Shown: positions 1 to 8,211, numbered from the stretch's first letter. The stretch is DNA of 64,000 nucleotides from Blastochloris viridis (GCA_005768725.1 VAFM01000002.1:62001-126000); one strand, 5' to 3'. Numbers and translations: made by a program. The notes: generated by a model not told the origin, from the sequence alone.

Positions 1-240
1 AACAGGCCCCGTGCTGTTGATCACTTCGTCATGGTAATCCTTCACCTTGCGGCGCTTCTCCACACGGTGCCAGATGCGCTCATGGAAGAAGTAGCAGAAC
101 GTCTGTACGAACGGCTCCACCATCCCGATGGCGAATGCAATGGCCCAGCTCCCGCTCAGCACATAAGCCACGCAAATGGCCACGCTCATGTGCATCACGG
201 CGTAGGTGCTGGTTTTCATCAGGCTTAACGGTATCTTCAT
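1..240 (-). CDS. DUF2061 family membrane protein (3' end off the window)
   Basis: Small inner-membrane protein of unknown function. The visible 80 residues begin MKIPLSLMKTSTYAVMH and continue into a hydrophobic stretch, then the motif FFHERIWHRV near residue 52 and a basic tail. This arrangement is typical of DUF2061, whose members are about 70 to 90 residues, so only a few residues are probably missing. The start at 240 is preceded by AAGGA at a good distance. No function can be assigned from the context. Confidence 0.75.
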   Translation of the reverse strand, partial: MKIPLSLMKTSTYAVMHMSVAICVAYVLSGSWAIAFAIGMVEPFVQTFCYFFHERIWHRVEKRRKVKDYHDEVINSTGPV

Positions 241-328
241 GGGGCATTCCTTCTTAACGAAGCCAAACTGCCAGAAACCATAAAATAAGAAAAGCACCTC
301 CAAGAGGCGCCCGTTTCTTTTTCGTCTA

Positions 329-727
329 TCACGGGAATAACCCCAACTCGTCCCACTGCGACCGTTCGATCTTCTTGCCCAGCTTGTAACTGAAGTGGGT
401 GACCTTGGAATGATCCGGATTGGTAGAGCACTGATACGCCAGATAATACCAGACCCCCCTGCTTCGCAGCAGTGCATGGTTTCCCCACACACTGTTGGCA
501 CTGGAGTAATGCGGCGGTTTCAGGTAATCGATCATCACATGCTCGGGGTGCAACGCATTCTTATCGTTATCGATGCGCTCCATGCCCTCAAGCTCACAGA
601 TCTTCACCAGACGCGTCTCCGGATTGAGACCATCCAGAACCTTCTCGGCCTTCTGGTCATAGGCCTGAACAACCGAGACCTGAAACACCAGAACACTGAA
701 TAAAGCAGCACGCACACACAAACCCAT
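329..727 (-). CDS. DUF930 domain-containing exported protein
   Basis: Probable secreted or periplasmic protein of 132 residues. An N-terminal signal peptide ends near VVQA, followed by a DUF930-like body: the cysteine in KICELEGMERI, the pairing of GVWYYLAYQC, and a C-terminal SYKLGKKIERSQWDELGL. DUF930 proteins are found in alphaproteobacteria and have no known biochemical role. I chose the ATG at 727; the longer frame begins with TTG. No good Shine-Dalgarno is visible, so the start could be a few codons away. It lies downstream of the tRNA-Ala(UGC) gene and the degenerate tRNA copy on the same strand. Confidence 0.7.
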   Translation of the reverse strand: MGLCVRAALFSVLVFQVSVVQAYDQKAEKVLDGLNPETRLVKICELEGMERIDNDKNALHPEHVMIDYLKPPHYSSANSVWGNHALLRSRGVWYYLAYQCSTNPDHSKVTHFSYKLGKKIERSQWDELGLFP

Positions 728-768
728 AGACAAGGAAATACCAGCAAACCGCCAGAAGCGTCAACCTT

Positions 769-869
769 GGCTCCCTCACACGAATGCGTACCGACGCCAT
801 CCTGCTTGCAAAGCAAGTGCGTCGCGCCAAAGGTACGCACACTTAACTCTCTAACTGAGCTACGGGCAC
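769..869 (-). pseudogene. Degenerate tRNA-Ala copy with about 30 nt inserted
   Basis: On the minus strand this segment copies the tRNA-Ala(UGC) next door: CCCGTAGCTCAGTT at the 5' end, then TTGCTTTGCAAGCAGGATG (anticodon arm) and GCGTCGGTACG (T arm). About 30 nt are inserted between D arm and anticodon arm, two D-loop bases are lost, and the acceptor and T arms no longer match a functional tRNA. The plus strand folds into a hairpin: TGCGTACC at 785-792 with GGTACGCA at 832-839, GACGC 793-797 with GCGTC 819-823, and TGCTT 803-807 with AAGCA 811-815. It cannot be a working tRNA-Ala; it may be a relic or a tRNA-derived RNA. Confidence 0.65.
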
Positions 870-884
870 ACCAAATATGCCCAT

Positions 885-909
885 GAAAAAACACTCCCGA
901 AGGAGTGTT
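885..909 (-). terminator. Intrinsic terminator of tRNA-Ala(UGC)
   Basis: On the minus strand a 7 bp stem, ACACTCC with GGAGTGT, around a TTCG tetraloop is followed by a run of T residues. It starts 9 nt past the CCA end of the tRNA, so the degenerate copy further downstream is outside this transcript unless there is read-through. Confidence 0.8.
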
Positions 910-917
910 GAATTCTT

Positions 918-993
918 TGGTGGACCCGAACGGATTCGAACCGACGACATCCTGCTTGCAAAGCAGGCGCTCTACCAACTGAGCTACGGGCCC
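918..993 (-). tRNA. tRNA-Ala (anticodon TGC)
   Basis: A 76 nt cloverleaf with the CCA end encoded. The 5' acceptor strand GGGCCCG pairs with the 3' strand CGGGTCC (one G-U pair); the D arm is GCTC/GAGC, the anticodon arm is CCTGC TTTGCAA GCAGG, giving anticodon TGC, and the T loop is TTCGAAT. It stands alone rather than in an rRNA operon. Confidence 0.95.
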
Positions 994-1079
994 ACCGGAC
1001 ATGCGTGTAACATAGGGTTCGGCTTATGCTCAAGTACATTTTTACACAAAACGCACCATCTGCCGCAAATTCCGGCAAA

Positions 1080-2036
1080 CTAGCGTCGTTTGCGCTTCCG
1101 CAAAGCCTCAACCTCGGCATTGATGCTCGACCCGATCAGCAATATCAAGGTCGAAAGCCAGATCCACATCATCAAACCGATAGCCGCCCCCAGAGACCCA
1201 TACGTCTTGTCGTAGTTGGCAAAGTTAGACAGATACATCGAGAACAATCCCGACATGATCACCCACGCCAGCACCACAAACACGCCACCGGGCGTCACCC
1301 AGTGCATATGGGGCTTTACGCGGTCAGGGCCGTAGCGGGTCAGCATACCAATGGCCATGGCGCTGATAGCCATCAGCAGCGGCCAGCGGGTCAGTTTGAT
1401 AAGCCGCCCGGTAAACTCATCCAGCCCGACAAACGTCAGCACCAGCGGCACCACCGCAATCGCCACCAAATAGATAATCACAATGAACACCGCGCCCAAT
1501 GCAAAGGTAAAACTGATGGCATTGAGCTTGACGAAGCCCCGTCCTTCTTTGGCACCATAGGTCATGTTCAGGCCGTCAATCAGGGCCTTCATCGCGTTGT
1601 TAATGCTCCAGAACGCTGCCAGCAAGCTCAGTACAAAACCAAGCCCCAGGGTAGTTGGCGGTGCCGCCAGCAGGCTATCCAATTGCGCACGGATCAAACT
1701 GATCGCCGGCGGTGGCAAAACGTCGGAGACCGCCACAAGCTGCTCCCCAATCATCACCGGGTTGGCCAGCAACCCGAAGATGGACACCAGCGCCGTCAAC
1801 GCCGGGAAGAGTGCCAGAATCACATAAAAGGTCACACCCGCCGCCACAAGGCTCAACCGGGCCTCGTCAATTTTGCGGAAAACGCGCCAGCACACGCCCT
1901 GCCATCCCTTTTTGGGCGGCTCGATCGAAGACAGCGCGTCGCCGATGGCTTCACCATGCTCCCACAATTTTTCCTGCACCTGCTTAACAGGCTTGGCGGC
2001 GTTATGGCCAACCGTGTGCGCAAATCGCTTAATCAT
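1080..2036 (-). CDS. YihY/BrkB family inner-membrane protein
   Basis: Polytopic inner-membrane protein of 318 residues of the YihY/virulence factor BrkB family (once mislabelled ribonuclease BN); its transport role is not settled. Six hydrophobic segments are visible from about residue 60. Family landmarks include AAGVTFYVILALFPALTALV, the conserved YGSLGAAIGLMMWIWLS near residue 275, and a short basic C-terminus KRKRR. Length fits the family. It is transcribed away from the DUF4189-like gene at 2204, and the 167 bp between them would hold both promoters. Confidence 0.9.
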   Translation of the reverse strand: MIKRFAHTVGHNAAKPVKQVQEKLWEHGEAIGDALSSIEPPKKGWQGVCWRVFRKIDEARLSLVAAGVTFYVILALFPALTALVSIFGLLANPVMIGEQLVAVSDVLPPPAISLIRAQLDSLLAAPPTTLGLGFVLSLLAAFWSINNAMKALIDGLNMTYGAKEGRGFVKLNAISFTFALGAVFIVIIYLVAIAVVPLVLTFVGLDEFTGRLIKLTRWPLLMAISAMAIGMLTRYGPDRVKPHMHWVTPGGVFVVLAWVIMSGLFSMYLSNFANYDKTYGSLGAAIGLMMWIWLSTLILLIGSSINAEVEALRKRKRR

Positions 2037-2203
2037 TCTGATTCCTTACCACAGTTTTACATCTTTCACCCCTTTTCAACGTCAAAACGACACAAAACCG
2101 CCATCATCATGTGTTAAAAACGCACGAAGCCCTTGCGCCGCCAGCATCTTCCTCCTTATACACACACCAATCCCCCACGCACGTTTGTAGAAGGACATCT
2201 CCC

Positions 2204-2611
2204 ATGCGCCTCGTTACTCTCGCTCTTATGGCCAATTCCGCCTTCGCTCTCCCTCTCACGTCCGAAACTCAAAAGGTTACGGAAACAATCGTCGTTCTCA
2301 CAGCCGACAAACAAGGGCTTTCTCCCGCACACACCTACAACCTCCAAGGCCTGTCGGCACATGCGCAGAAAGATGCGATCCGCAGCAGATGCTATGAGTT
2401 CCAGAATTGCATTCCCATCGCCAGCCTAAATACCGGCTGCACATGGGTCAGTATCGGTCCGTTCCGCCAAAAATTCGCAAACGACCGTACGATTCTCCCC
2501 AATTACGGCGCCACCTACGGTATCGCACCGTCGGCCAGCGAGGCGCTGCGGCAATGCAATCTCTACGGAGACTGCGCGGCCGAAAACGTCAAAATGTACT
2601 GCGCTGGTTAA
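2204..2611 (+). CDS. Exported DUF4189-like cysteine-rich protein
   Basis: Protein of 135 residues with a signal peptide (MRLVTLALMANSAFA) and a small cysteine-containing domain. The spacing around CYEFQNC, NTGCTW, the central NYGATYGIAPSASEALRQC and the closing C-x8-C pattern resemble DUF4189, a domain of unknown function. I chose ATG 2204 over the upstream frame because GAAGGA precedes it and it begins the signal peptide. A second DUF4189 protein lies at 6124-6546, so the window has two divergent members. A strong terminator follows at once. Confidence 0.6.
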   Translation: MRLVTLALMANSAFALPLTSETQKVTETIVVLTADKQGLSPAHTYNLQGLSAHAQKDAIRSRCYEFQNCIPIASLNTGCTWVSIGPFRQKFANDRTILPNYGATYGIAPSASEALRQCNLYGDCAAENVKMYCAG

Positions 2612-2618
2612 AGCACTT

Positions 2619-2652
2619 AGCGCCACTCCCGTCTGGGGGTGGCGCTTTTTCG
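2619..2652 (+). terminator. Intrinsic terminator
   Basis: A GC-rich stem, AGCGCCACTCCC with GGGGGTGGCGCT, is followed by TTTTT. It ends the DUF4189-like gene and separates it from the cyclophilin gene. Confidence 0.85.
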
Positions 2653-2730
2653 TACACGCAATCTGTTCAAAACGCCTGTGCCGCGCTAGGTTGCAGCCAC
2701 ACGCATAGTAACAAGAAATCCAGACCAACC

Positions 2731-3282
2731 ATGAAAAGCCTCATCCTGAGCCTGCTAGTAGGAGTACTCATGACCACTGCCGCCAACGCCGTAGAAATCA
2801 AAGACCCGGAAAACACCCTGTTCCTCGACCTGAAGGACGGTCGCGTTGTAATCCAGATGTTCCCGGAAAAAGCCCCGAACCACGTGGCTCGTATTAAAGA
2901 ACTGACCCGCGAAGGTTACTACGACGGCAAGCTCTGGCACCGCGTGATGGACGGCTTCATGGCCCAGACCGGCAGCCCGAACGGCGACGGTATCGGCGGC
3001 TCCTCCAAACCGGATCTCAAGGCCGAGTTCAACAACACCGCCCACGTCCGCGGCGTTGCCAGCATGGCCCGCACCAATATGCCGAACACCGCCAACGCGC
3101 AGTTCTTCATCGTGCTCAAGCCCAGCACCTTCCTTGACGGTCAATACACCGCCTGGGGCCAAGTGATCGACGGCATGCAGTATGTCGACAACATCACCAA
3201 GGCCGACCCGCGCGATCCCTCCGGTATGGTCGCCAACCCGGACAAGATCGTGAAAATGACGGTCGCCGCCGACGCGAAGTAA
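2731..3282 (+). CDS. Periplasmic peptidylprolyl isomerase, cyclophilin type
   Basis: Exported cyclophilin of 183 residues that should catalyse cis-trans isomerisation of prolyl bonds in the periplasm, as PpiA does. A signal peptide ends near ANA. The catalytic landmarks are present: WHRVMDGFMAQTG (Arg, Phe and Gln of the active site, about residues 69 to 81), SMARTNMPNTANAQFFI, and the closing WGQVIDGMQYVD. I chose ATG 2731 because the reading frame upstream is low-quality and this codon begins the signal peptide. A divergent cyclophilin-like lipoprotein occurs at 30981-31541. Confidence 0.92.
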   Translation: MKSLILSLLVGVLMTTAANAVEIKDPENTLFLDLKDGRVVIQMFPEKAPNHVARIKELTREGYYDGKLWHRVMDGFMAQTGSPNGDGIGGSSKPDLKAEFNNTAHVRGVASMARTNMPNTANAQFFIVLKPSTFLDGQYTAWGQVIDGMQYVDNITKADPRDPSGMVANPDKIVKMTVAADAK

Positions 3283-3305
3283 GCCGTAGCGCTTAACTTT
3301 CAGGC

Positions 3306-3330
3306 AAAAGGGGGCTTCGGCCCCTTTCTT
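3306..3330 (+). terminator. Intrinsic terminator
   Basis: The stem AAAGGGGG with CCCCTTT around a TTCG-containing loop is followed by a T-rich tail. It lies 24 bp after the cyclophilin stop codon. Confidence 0.8.
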
Positions 3331-3344
3331 GTTGCAAACAGCTA

Positions 3345-3373
3345 TTGACAAGGCCTCACATACCCACTATTCA
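3345..3373 (+). promoter_or_regulatory. Sigma-70 type promoter for tRNA-Leu
   Basis: TTGACA at 3345-3350 and TATTCA at 3368-3373 are separated by 17 bp and lie about 36 bp before the tRNA. Perfect -35, four of six matches at -10. Confidence 0.65.
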
Positions 3374-3408
3374 AGGCCGCGTAGTCGGTGCACACGCAAC
3401 GAAGACAA

Positions 3409-3493
3409 GCCCAGGTGGCGGAATTGGTAGACGCGCACGGTTCAGGTCCGTGTGAGTAACATCATGGAGGTTCGAGTCCTCTCCTGGGCACCA
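3409..3493 (+). tRNA. tRNA-Leu (anticodon CAG)
   Basis: An 85 nt class II tRNA starting GCCCAGG and ending CCTGGGCACCA, with encoded CCA. The anticodon loop TTCAGGT gives CAG; the variable arm is long, as expected for leucine. It has its own promoter and terminator. Confidence 0.95.
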
Positions 3494-3501
3494 TAAGTTT
3501 C

Positions 3502-3525
3502 AAACCGGCTCCGGCCGGTTTTTTT
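3502..3525 (+). terminator. Intrinsic terminator of tRNA-Leu
   Basis: AAACCGGC pairs with GCCGGTTT and is followed by a run of T, 9 nt after the CCA end. Confidence 0.9.
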
Positions 3526-3564
3526 GTGCCCGGAACCTGAGGGAAGCAAGCACGTTACCTCACC

Positions 3565-4143
3565 ATGCAAAAGTATCTTCACCTTCTCGCCGCAGGGGCT
3601 CTGGTAGCCGCCTGTACGGCCCCTGCCCCGCAGCCGCAAACAACACCGCGCGACCAGTCGCAGCCCAAGCCGGTGTCCCGTCCGCACATCACATCCAATA
3701 ATTCCTTCAGCGCCGTCACAACCGAGTCCGATCAACGCACCTTTGTGCTGACCGAAGCGAAAAGCTATCCGTTGGTCGACCAGTGGAGCTACACCCTGCC
3801 GGATCAGACCCACCAGAAGTACACCGAGATGATCCAGATCCAGCGTTTCAAAAAAGTGAACGCGGCAGAGATCACCGACCAGATGTTCGGCGCCACCAAA
3901 CCCATCGCCGCTTCCAGCCGTAAGGATGGCACGGTCTGCTACGTCACCGACAAAGGTGCCGTAAAAGAAGCCGCCGCCTGGACATACTACGACAGCAAAT
4001 CCGGCCACACCTACGGCATCGGCCACATGTGGCGCATGCCCGCAGGAGCCGACTTCAATACGATCGAGCAACGCGTGCTGCCACAGGTCTGCAACGCCCT
4101 GCGCAACCAGCCCGGCATCAGTCCCACGCCGCTCTCCAAGTAG
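3565..4143 (+). CDS. Putative lipoprotein, unknown function
   Basis: Exported lipoprotein of 192 residues. The N-terminus is a lipoprotein signal with lipobox LVAAC (Cys 17), followed by a proline/glutamine-rich linker and a globular part without recognised motifs; it has two cysteines besides the lipidated one (TVCYVTD and PQVCNAL). I do not recognise the family. It begins just after the tRNA-Leu terminator and is followed by an acyltransferase gene after 72 bp; a link between them is not evident. Confidence 0.7.
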   Translation: MQKYLHLLAAGALVAACTAPAPQPQTTPRDQSQPKPVSRPHITSNNSFSAVTTESDQRTFVLTEAKSYPLVDQWSYTLPDQTHQKYTEMIQIQRFKKVNAAEITDQMFGATKPIAASSRKDGTVCYVTDKGAVKEAAAWTYYDSKSGHTYGIGHMWRMPAGADFNTIEQRVLPQVCNALRNQPGISPTPLSK

Positions 4144-4215
4144 GCACACTAATTCTGCTCTAAAAAGCAACGGCGGCCCTAGCTGGCGTCCTGCCTTCAC
4201 GTTACAACCGGAGGC

Positions 4216-5229
4216 ATGACGCCCGCGCACGCTCCCAACAATTTCACGGCATTGCGGCTTATGGCCGCCTTTATGGTGCTATTCACTCATATGTTCGCCA
4301 TCTCGGGCCGACCGGAACCTGCCATTCTCCCCGGCCTCGGCTATGGCAACTTTGCGGTCTCCATGTTCTTCATCATCAGCGGCTATCTGGTCACCGCCAG
4401 CTGGCAGAACGACCCTTCGGTCAAACGTTTCCTCCAACGCCGCCTGCTGCGCCTGTGGCCCGCTATGGCCATGGCGTTTGTGCTGACCATGTTGATACTC
4501 GCACCGATTGTCCGAGACCAGTCCATCCCGCAACTTCTTGAAGTGAAGCAATACACCAAAGCCTTCGGCAATCTGTTCTTCTACCCCAACTACCGCACGT
4601 TCGATGCCTTTAGCTTCACGAACCTCCGCTACGCCGCCATCAATGGCTCGCTCTGGACCATCCCGCTGGAATTCATGTGCTATATCCTCGTCATGCTGCT
4701 GGCGCTGGTCTCACGTGGTCGCCTACGTATCCCCCTGCTAGCCGCCATCGCCATCCTTATCGCAACCTTCATCCTCCGCGGTGGCCAAACCGCCTTTACG
4801 GCCACCAAGCACCCCGGCACATGGCTCTATCTGGCCCATTACGGCACCTACTTCTTCCTGGGCGGGCTTACCTATCTCAACCGTCATCTCCTCCGCCCGC
4901 AATGGGTCGTGGCAGGCGTTGTGGCCGGAGCAGCTCTCCTATATGCCCAGCAACCGGTATTGGCCTATCTGGTCGCATTGCCGCTGCTTACCCTTTGGGT
5001 CGGCACCCGCTCATGGCCAGTCATCACTAAAATGGATAACCTTGGAGACTATTCCTATGGCGTCTACCTCTACGCCTGGCCTATCCAGCAGGTGGTCACC
5101 CTCATGCTCGGCACCGCTGCCTTCCTGCCCCTGCTCACCTGCTCGGCCATTCTCACCTTAGGCTTCGGCATCTTTTCATGGCACCTGATAGAAAAACCCG
5201 CCCTCGCACTCAAGCCCCGCAAATCTTGA
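4216..5229 (+). CDS. Acyltransferase 3 family membrane protein (OafA/YrhL type)
   Basis: Integral membrane acyltransferase of 337 residues that transfers acyl groups, usually to surface or exported carbohydrates; the substrate is unknown. About ten hydrophobic segments are visible. Family motifs include FTALRLMAAFMVLFTHMF with the conserved His near residue 25, FFIISGYLVTASW with FLQRRLLRLWPA after it, and SLWTIPLEFMCY around residue 150. Length is normal for the membrane-only form without an SGNH domain. GGAGG sits very close to the start codon, so translation may be weak. Confidence 0.88.
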   Translation: MTPAHAPNNFTALRLMAAFMVLFTHMFAISGRPEPAILPGLGYGNFAVSMFFIISGYLVTASWQNDPSVKRFLQRRLLRLWPAMAMAFVLTMLILAPIVRDQSIPQLLEVKQYTKAFGNLFFYPNYRTFDAFSFTNLRYAAINGSLWTIPLEFMCYILVMLLALVSRGRLRIPLLAAIAILIATFILRGGQTAFTATKHPGTWLYLAHYGTYFFLGGLTYLNRHLLRPQWVVAGVVAGAALLYAQQPVLAYLVALPLLTLWVGTRSWPVITKMDNLGDYSYGVYLYAWPIQQVVTLMLGTAAFLPLLTCSAILTLGFGIFSWHLIEKPALALKPRKS

Positions 5230-5260
5230 CAAAACCCAACTCCCGGCCCACAACACGGCT

Positions 5261-6067
5261 ATGTATATCGCAGCCACCTTCTACCACTTTGCCGCCCTGC
5301 CGGATTGCGCCAAGCTGCAACCGGTCTACAAAGCCAAAATGCTGGAACTCGGCCTCACCGGCACCATTCTGGTAACCCCGGAAGGCGTTAACTCCACCAT
5401 CGCTGGCGCGCGTGAGGGCATCGATGCCATGCTGGCGTTCCTGCGCTGCGATGAACGCCTGGCAACCATGACGCACAAAGAAAGCCAGAGCGAAAAGAAC
5501 CCCTTCCTGCGCACTAAGGTGAAGCTGAAGAAGGAAACCATTCCGCTGGGCGTGACGGTCGACCCGACCAACCCGGGCACTTACGTCAAGTCTGCCGAAT
5601 GGAACAAGCTGATCGCCGACCCGCGCACCATCACGATCGATACCCGTAACGATTACGAAGTGCAGATCGGTACCTTCACCGGCGCCAAAAACCCGGCCAC
5701 CCGCACGTTCAAAGAGCTTCCGCAATGGCTGGAAGAGAACCTGCCAGCCGACAAGACTGTCCCCGTCGCCATGTACTGCACCGGCGGTATCCGCTGCGAA
5801 AAGTCCACCGCGTACCTCAAACAGCAGGGCTACGAGAACGTCTACCACCTCGAAGGCGGCATCCTGAAGTATCTGGAAGAAACGCCGGAGTCCGAATCCA
5901 TGTGGGAAGGCGCCTGCTATGTGTTCGATGACCGTGTTGCGGTGAACCACGACCTCTCCCCCGCCACGCACCTTCAAAACTGCCCGTGCTGCAATACGCC
6001 CATTAACGCGGCCGACGTCCGCCGCAATGCCAGCAACGGCAAATCGCCCTGCGGTAAATCCCTCTAG
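5261..6067 (+). CDS. trhO: tRNA uridine(34) hydroxylase, rhodanese family
   Basis: TrhO (YceA) hydroxylates uridine 34 of some tRNAs to give 5-hydroxyuridine using molecular oxygen. The protein has 268 residues: an N-terminal acylphosphatase-like part with TGTILVTPEGVNSTIAG, then a rhodanese domain with DTRNDYE and the active-site loop CTGGIRCEKS near residue 174. The C-terminus carries CPCC, probably a metal site, and is shorter than in the 350-residue E. coli protein. It starts 31 bp after the acyltransferase gene on the same strand and is closed by a strong terminator. Confidence 0.9.
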   Translation: MYIAATFYHFAALPDCAKLQPVYKAKMLELGLTGTILVTPEGVNSTIAGAREGIDAMLAFLRCDERLATMTHKESQSEKNPFLRTKVKLKKETIPLGVTVDPTNPGTYVKSAEWNKLIADPRTITIDTRNDYEVQIGTFTGAKNPATRTFKELPQWLEENLPADKTVPVAMYCTGGIRCEKSTAYLKQQGYENVYHLEGGILKYLEETPESESMWEGACYVFDDRVAVNHDLSPATHLQNCPCCNTPINAADVRRNASNGKSPCGKSL

Positions 6068-6072
6068 CCAAC

Positions 6073-6107
6073 AAAAAACCGCCGCATCTTCTACGGCGGT
6101 TTTTTTG
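6073..6107 (+). terminator. Intrinsic terminator
   Basis: AAAACCGCCG pairs with CGGCGGTTTT and continues in T residues. The A-run on the other side lets it serve the convergent DUF4189 gene as well. Confidence 0.88.
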
Positions 6108-6123
6108 TCCAGATAGAGAGATA

Positions 6124-6546
6124 CTAATCATCCAACTCGACATCTTCATCGGTGTCCCAGCCGGGCGCACAACCCCCCACGATGTCTTCATAAACGCAAT
6201 CCATGGCATTGGCCTCAAAACACTGGGCCAGTGTCTCACCCTTGGTCGTGGCGCTGAAAATCCAGGCCGGCTGCCCAGCCTTCACAAAGTTGATGGAGGC
6301 ATAGCGGCACCCTTCATTCCAGCTTGTATAAGCGTCACAGAATGACCCTCCCTGGTTGTAACAGTATGCAATAGCCTCCAGTTTCGCTTCACTTTCAGTT
6401 GAGAACCGTTCGGCCGAAGTCGCACGGGCATACAACGTATTCCCTTCCTGCCACTGGCCCACAGCTATCGCCGACCAGTCGCCATCCGCAGCGGCAGACG
6501 CTCCTGCCATGCATATTACCATCAGCATGCTCATAATAAGCCTCAT
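6124..6546 (-). CDS. Exported DUF4189 domain-containing protein
   Basis: Secreted or periplasmic protein of 140 residues. A signal peptide ends near SAAA, then DGDWSAIAVGQW, SEAKLEAIAYCYNQGGSFC, EGCRYASINF and GETLAQCFEANAMDC give the paired-cysteine pattern of DUF4189, whose function is unknown. The last residues are strongly acidic. ATG 6546 is chosen because GAGGAG precedes it; the same frame continues upstream through sodC antisense sequence, which is not credible coding. It is divergent from sodC with a short AT-rich spacer. Confidence 0.7.
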   Translation of the reverse strand: MRLIMSMLMVICMAGASAAADGDWSAIAVGQWQEGNTLYARATSAERFSTESEAKLEAIAYCYNQGGSFCDAYTSWNEGCRYASINFVKAGQPAWIFSATTKGETLAQCFEANAMDCVYEDIVGGCAPGWDTDEDVELDD

Positions 6547-6709
6547 GGGCTTGCTCCTCTCAAACGGAAAACATCTGTTCCACCAGTCGTTTACCGACAG
6601 GTACCGCGTCACCCTAAGCTTTCTATATAAAAAAGCAAGACACCCGCCCGACGCGGAACCAACCCCCATCCCCTCAGTTAGTCCTTCAACATAACAGGAA
6701 GGTATCGCC

Positions 6710-7288
6710 ATGCACCTCAGCCCGAATCTGGTTCTCGCCACACTCGTCTTTCTGCCCACCGTCGCCATGGCTGTGGTTGTCACCAGCACGTCCGACCCCA
6801 CGGTACGCGCCGAACCCGCCAAGCCGCTCACGGCAACCGCCAATCTGGTCAATCTGCAAGGCAAAAGCATTGGTACCGCCACACTCACGCAGGTGCAAGA
6901 TGGCGTGAATGTCGCCATCGCCGCCCGCAGCCTGCCCAAAAACACAACCCTAGCCTGGCATATCCACCAGACCGGCACCTGCGACCTCAAAGGCAAATTC
7001 GCCTCCGCAGGCAGCCACTTCAATCCGCTGGAAAAATCCCACGGTTTTGAACACGCCGAAGGCCACCACGCCGGAGACCTCCCGAATCTGCAGATCGGTG
7101 ACGACGGCGTCATCGCAACATCCGTCACCACCCCAAATATCTCGCTGATGAAAGGCGTCAACACCAGCGTGTTCGACAAAGACGGTTCCGCTATCGTCAT
7201 CCACACCAAGGCCGACGATTACAAATCTCAACCGGCCGGAGACGCCGGCGACCGCCTCGCCTGCGGCGTCATCAAAGCCAGCAACTAG
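6710..7288 (+). CDS. sodC: Superoxide dismutase [Cu-Zn], periplasmic
   Basis: Converts superoxide to hydrogen peroxide and oxygen in the periplasm. The 192-residue precursor has a signal peptide ending near VAMA. Copper and zinc ligands are visible: WHIHQTGTC (two His), SAGSHFNP, HGFEHAEGHHAGDLPN and IVIHTKADDY; the cysteines in GTC and RLACGVI would form the structural disulfide. All key residues are present. ATG 6710 is preceded by AGGAAGG. The gene is flanked by terminators, so it appears to be transcribed alone. Confidence 0.95.
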   Translation: MHLSPNLVLATLVFLPTVAMAVVVTSTSDPTVRAEPAKPLTATANLVNLQGKSIGTATLTQVQDGVNVAIAARSLPKNTTLAWHIHQTGTCDLKGKFASAGSHFNPLEKSHGFEHAEGHHAGDLPNLQIGDDGVIATSVTTPNISLMKGVNTSVFDKDGSAIVIHTKADDYKSQPAGDAGDRLACGVIKASN

Positions 7289-7295
7289 CCAACAG

Positions 7296-7320
7296 AAAGG
7301 CCCCATCAGGGGCCTTCTTC
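7296..7320 (+). terminator. Intrinsic terminator after sodC
   Basis: GAAAGGCCCC with GGGGCCTTC forms a stem followed by TTC-rich sequence. It lies between convergent sodC and pirin genes. Confidence 0.65.
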
Positions 7321-7330
7321 ATGCGCGGCG

Positions 7331-8035
7331 TTAGGCACTTACCCGGATGACCACCACCTCGGCATCCTCCAGCGCTTCAAGCGTCAGTGCCCCTTCATCC
7401 TTCATGGCAGCGCCGTCACCGGCATCCAGCTCTTCGCCGTTGAGCCGGATGCGCCCGTCACTCACCAGCACATACGCCATTGCGCCAAAGTCCTGCGTCA
7501 GTGTGGTACCAGCCTTCATACGGCCACCATGCAGGCCGCCATCGGCATGAATGAACAGCGCCCCCTTCTCGGCATCGGTAGGGTTACCGCTCACCAGTAA
7601 CGGCAATTCACCTTCTACGCTGGCGGTAGGGAATTCACGCATATCCCAGCGCGGCTTCACATCCTGTTCATTGGGCAGCAGCCAGATCTGATACAGCACG
7701 GTCGGCTCGGTATCGCTGGCATACTCGGCGTGGGCCACACCGGTACCGGCACTCATCACCTGTACACTTCCGGCAGGTGTCGCCCCTTCATTGCCCATGT
7801 TGTCGCGGTGACGAATCTCGCCTTTGCGCACATAGGTGATGATTTCCATATTGTCGTGCGGGTGCGGGTCAAACCCGTTACCGGCGGCCACGCGGTCATC
7901 GTTCATAACGCGCAAGTTGCCAAACCCCATGCGTGCGGGGTTGTAATAGCGTCCAAAACTGAAGTGGTGACGTGCCTGCAGCCAGCCAAAGTCGGCCTTA
8001 CCAAGCTCATTGAATTTTTGAATGTTCATCATCAT
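7331..8035 (-). CDS. Pirin family protein (YhhW-like bicupin)
   Basis: Bicupin protein of 234 residues of the pirin family; relatives such as YhhW have quercetin 2,3-dioxygenase activity in vitro, but the physiological substrate is unknown. The N-terminal cupin has the metal-site motif DPHPHDNMEIITYV and further on MSAGTGVAHAEYA. The start region has three ATG codons in a row (MMMN), so the exact first residue is uncertain. It is monocistronic and convergent with sodC. Confidence 0.88.
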   Translation of the reverse strand: MMMNIQKFNELGKADFGWLQARHHFSFGRYYNPARMGFGNLRVMNDDRVAAGNGFDPHPHDNMEIITYVRKGEIRHRDNMGNEGATPAGSVQVMSAGTGVAHAEYASDTEPTVLYQIWLLPNEQDVKPRWDMREFPTASVEGELPLLVSGNPTDAEKGALFIHADGGLHGGRMKAGTTLTQDFGAMAYVLVSDGRIRLNGEELDAGDGAAMKDEGALTLEALEDAEVVVIRVSA

Positions 8036-8158
8036 TCGACCCTTTTTCTAAATGGTGAGCCGCATCACGGTCTGCCAGATTTTTCCACAATGGACCTCCC
8101 ATTGCATGTTCATACTATTTCGACATATTCGAAACGTCAACATAACCTCACAACATCA

Positions 8159-8190
8159 AACCGCCCCTGCTTTCACAGGGGCGGTTTGGT
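8159..8190. repeat. Inverted repeat, possible weak terminator
   Basis: AAACCGCCCCTG pairs with CAGGGGCGGTTT, a 12 bp perfect stem with an 8 nt loop. Neither side has a real T-run, so it is only a candidate terminator for the minus-strand gene at 8212. Confidence 0.45.
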
Positions 8191-8211
8191 TAAAAGCACC
8201 GACCAACGCGG

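Noticed and set aside
769..869. tRNA-Ala with an intron
   Set aside because: The extra bases are between D arm and anticodon arm, not in the anticodon loop, and the acceptor and T arms are also lost, so splicing would not restore a tRNA.
604..1002. Minus-strand frame of 132 codons over the tRNA region
   Set aside because: It is a translation of tRNA-Ala and its degenerate copy, a common artefact.
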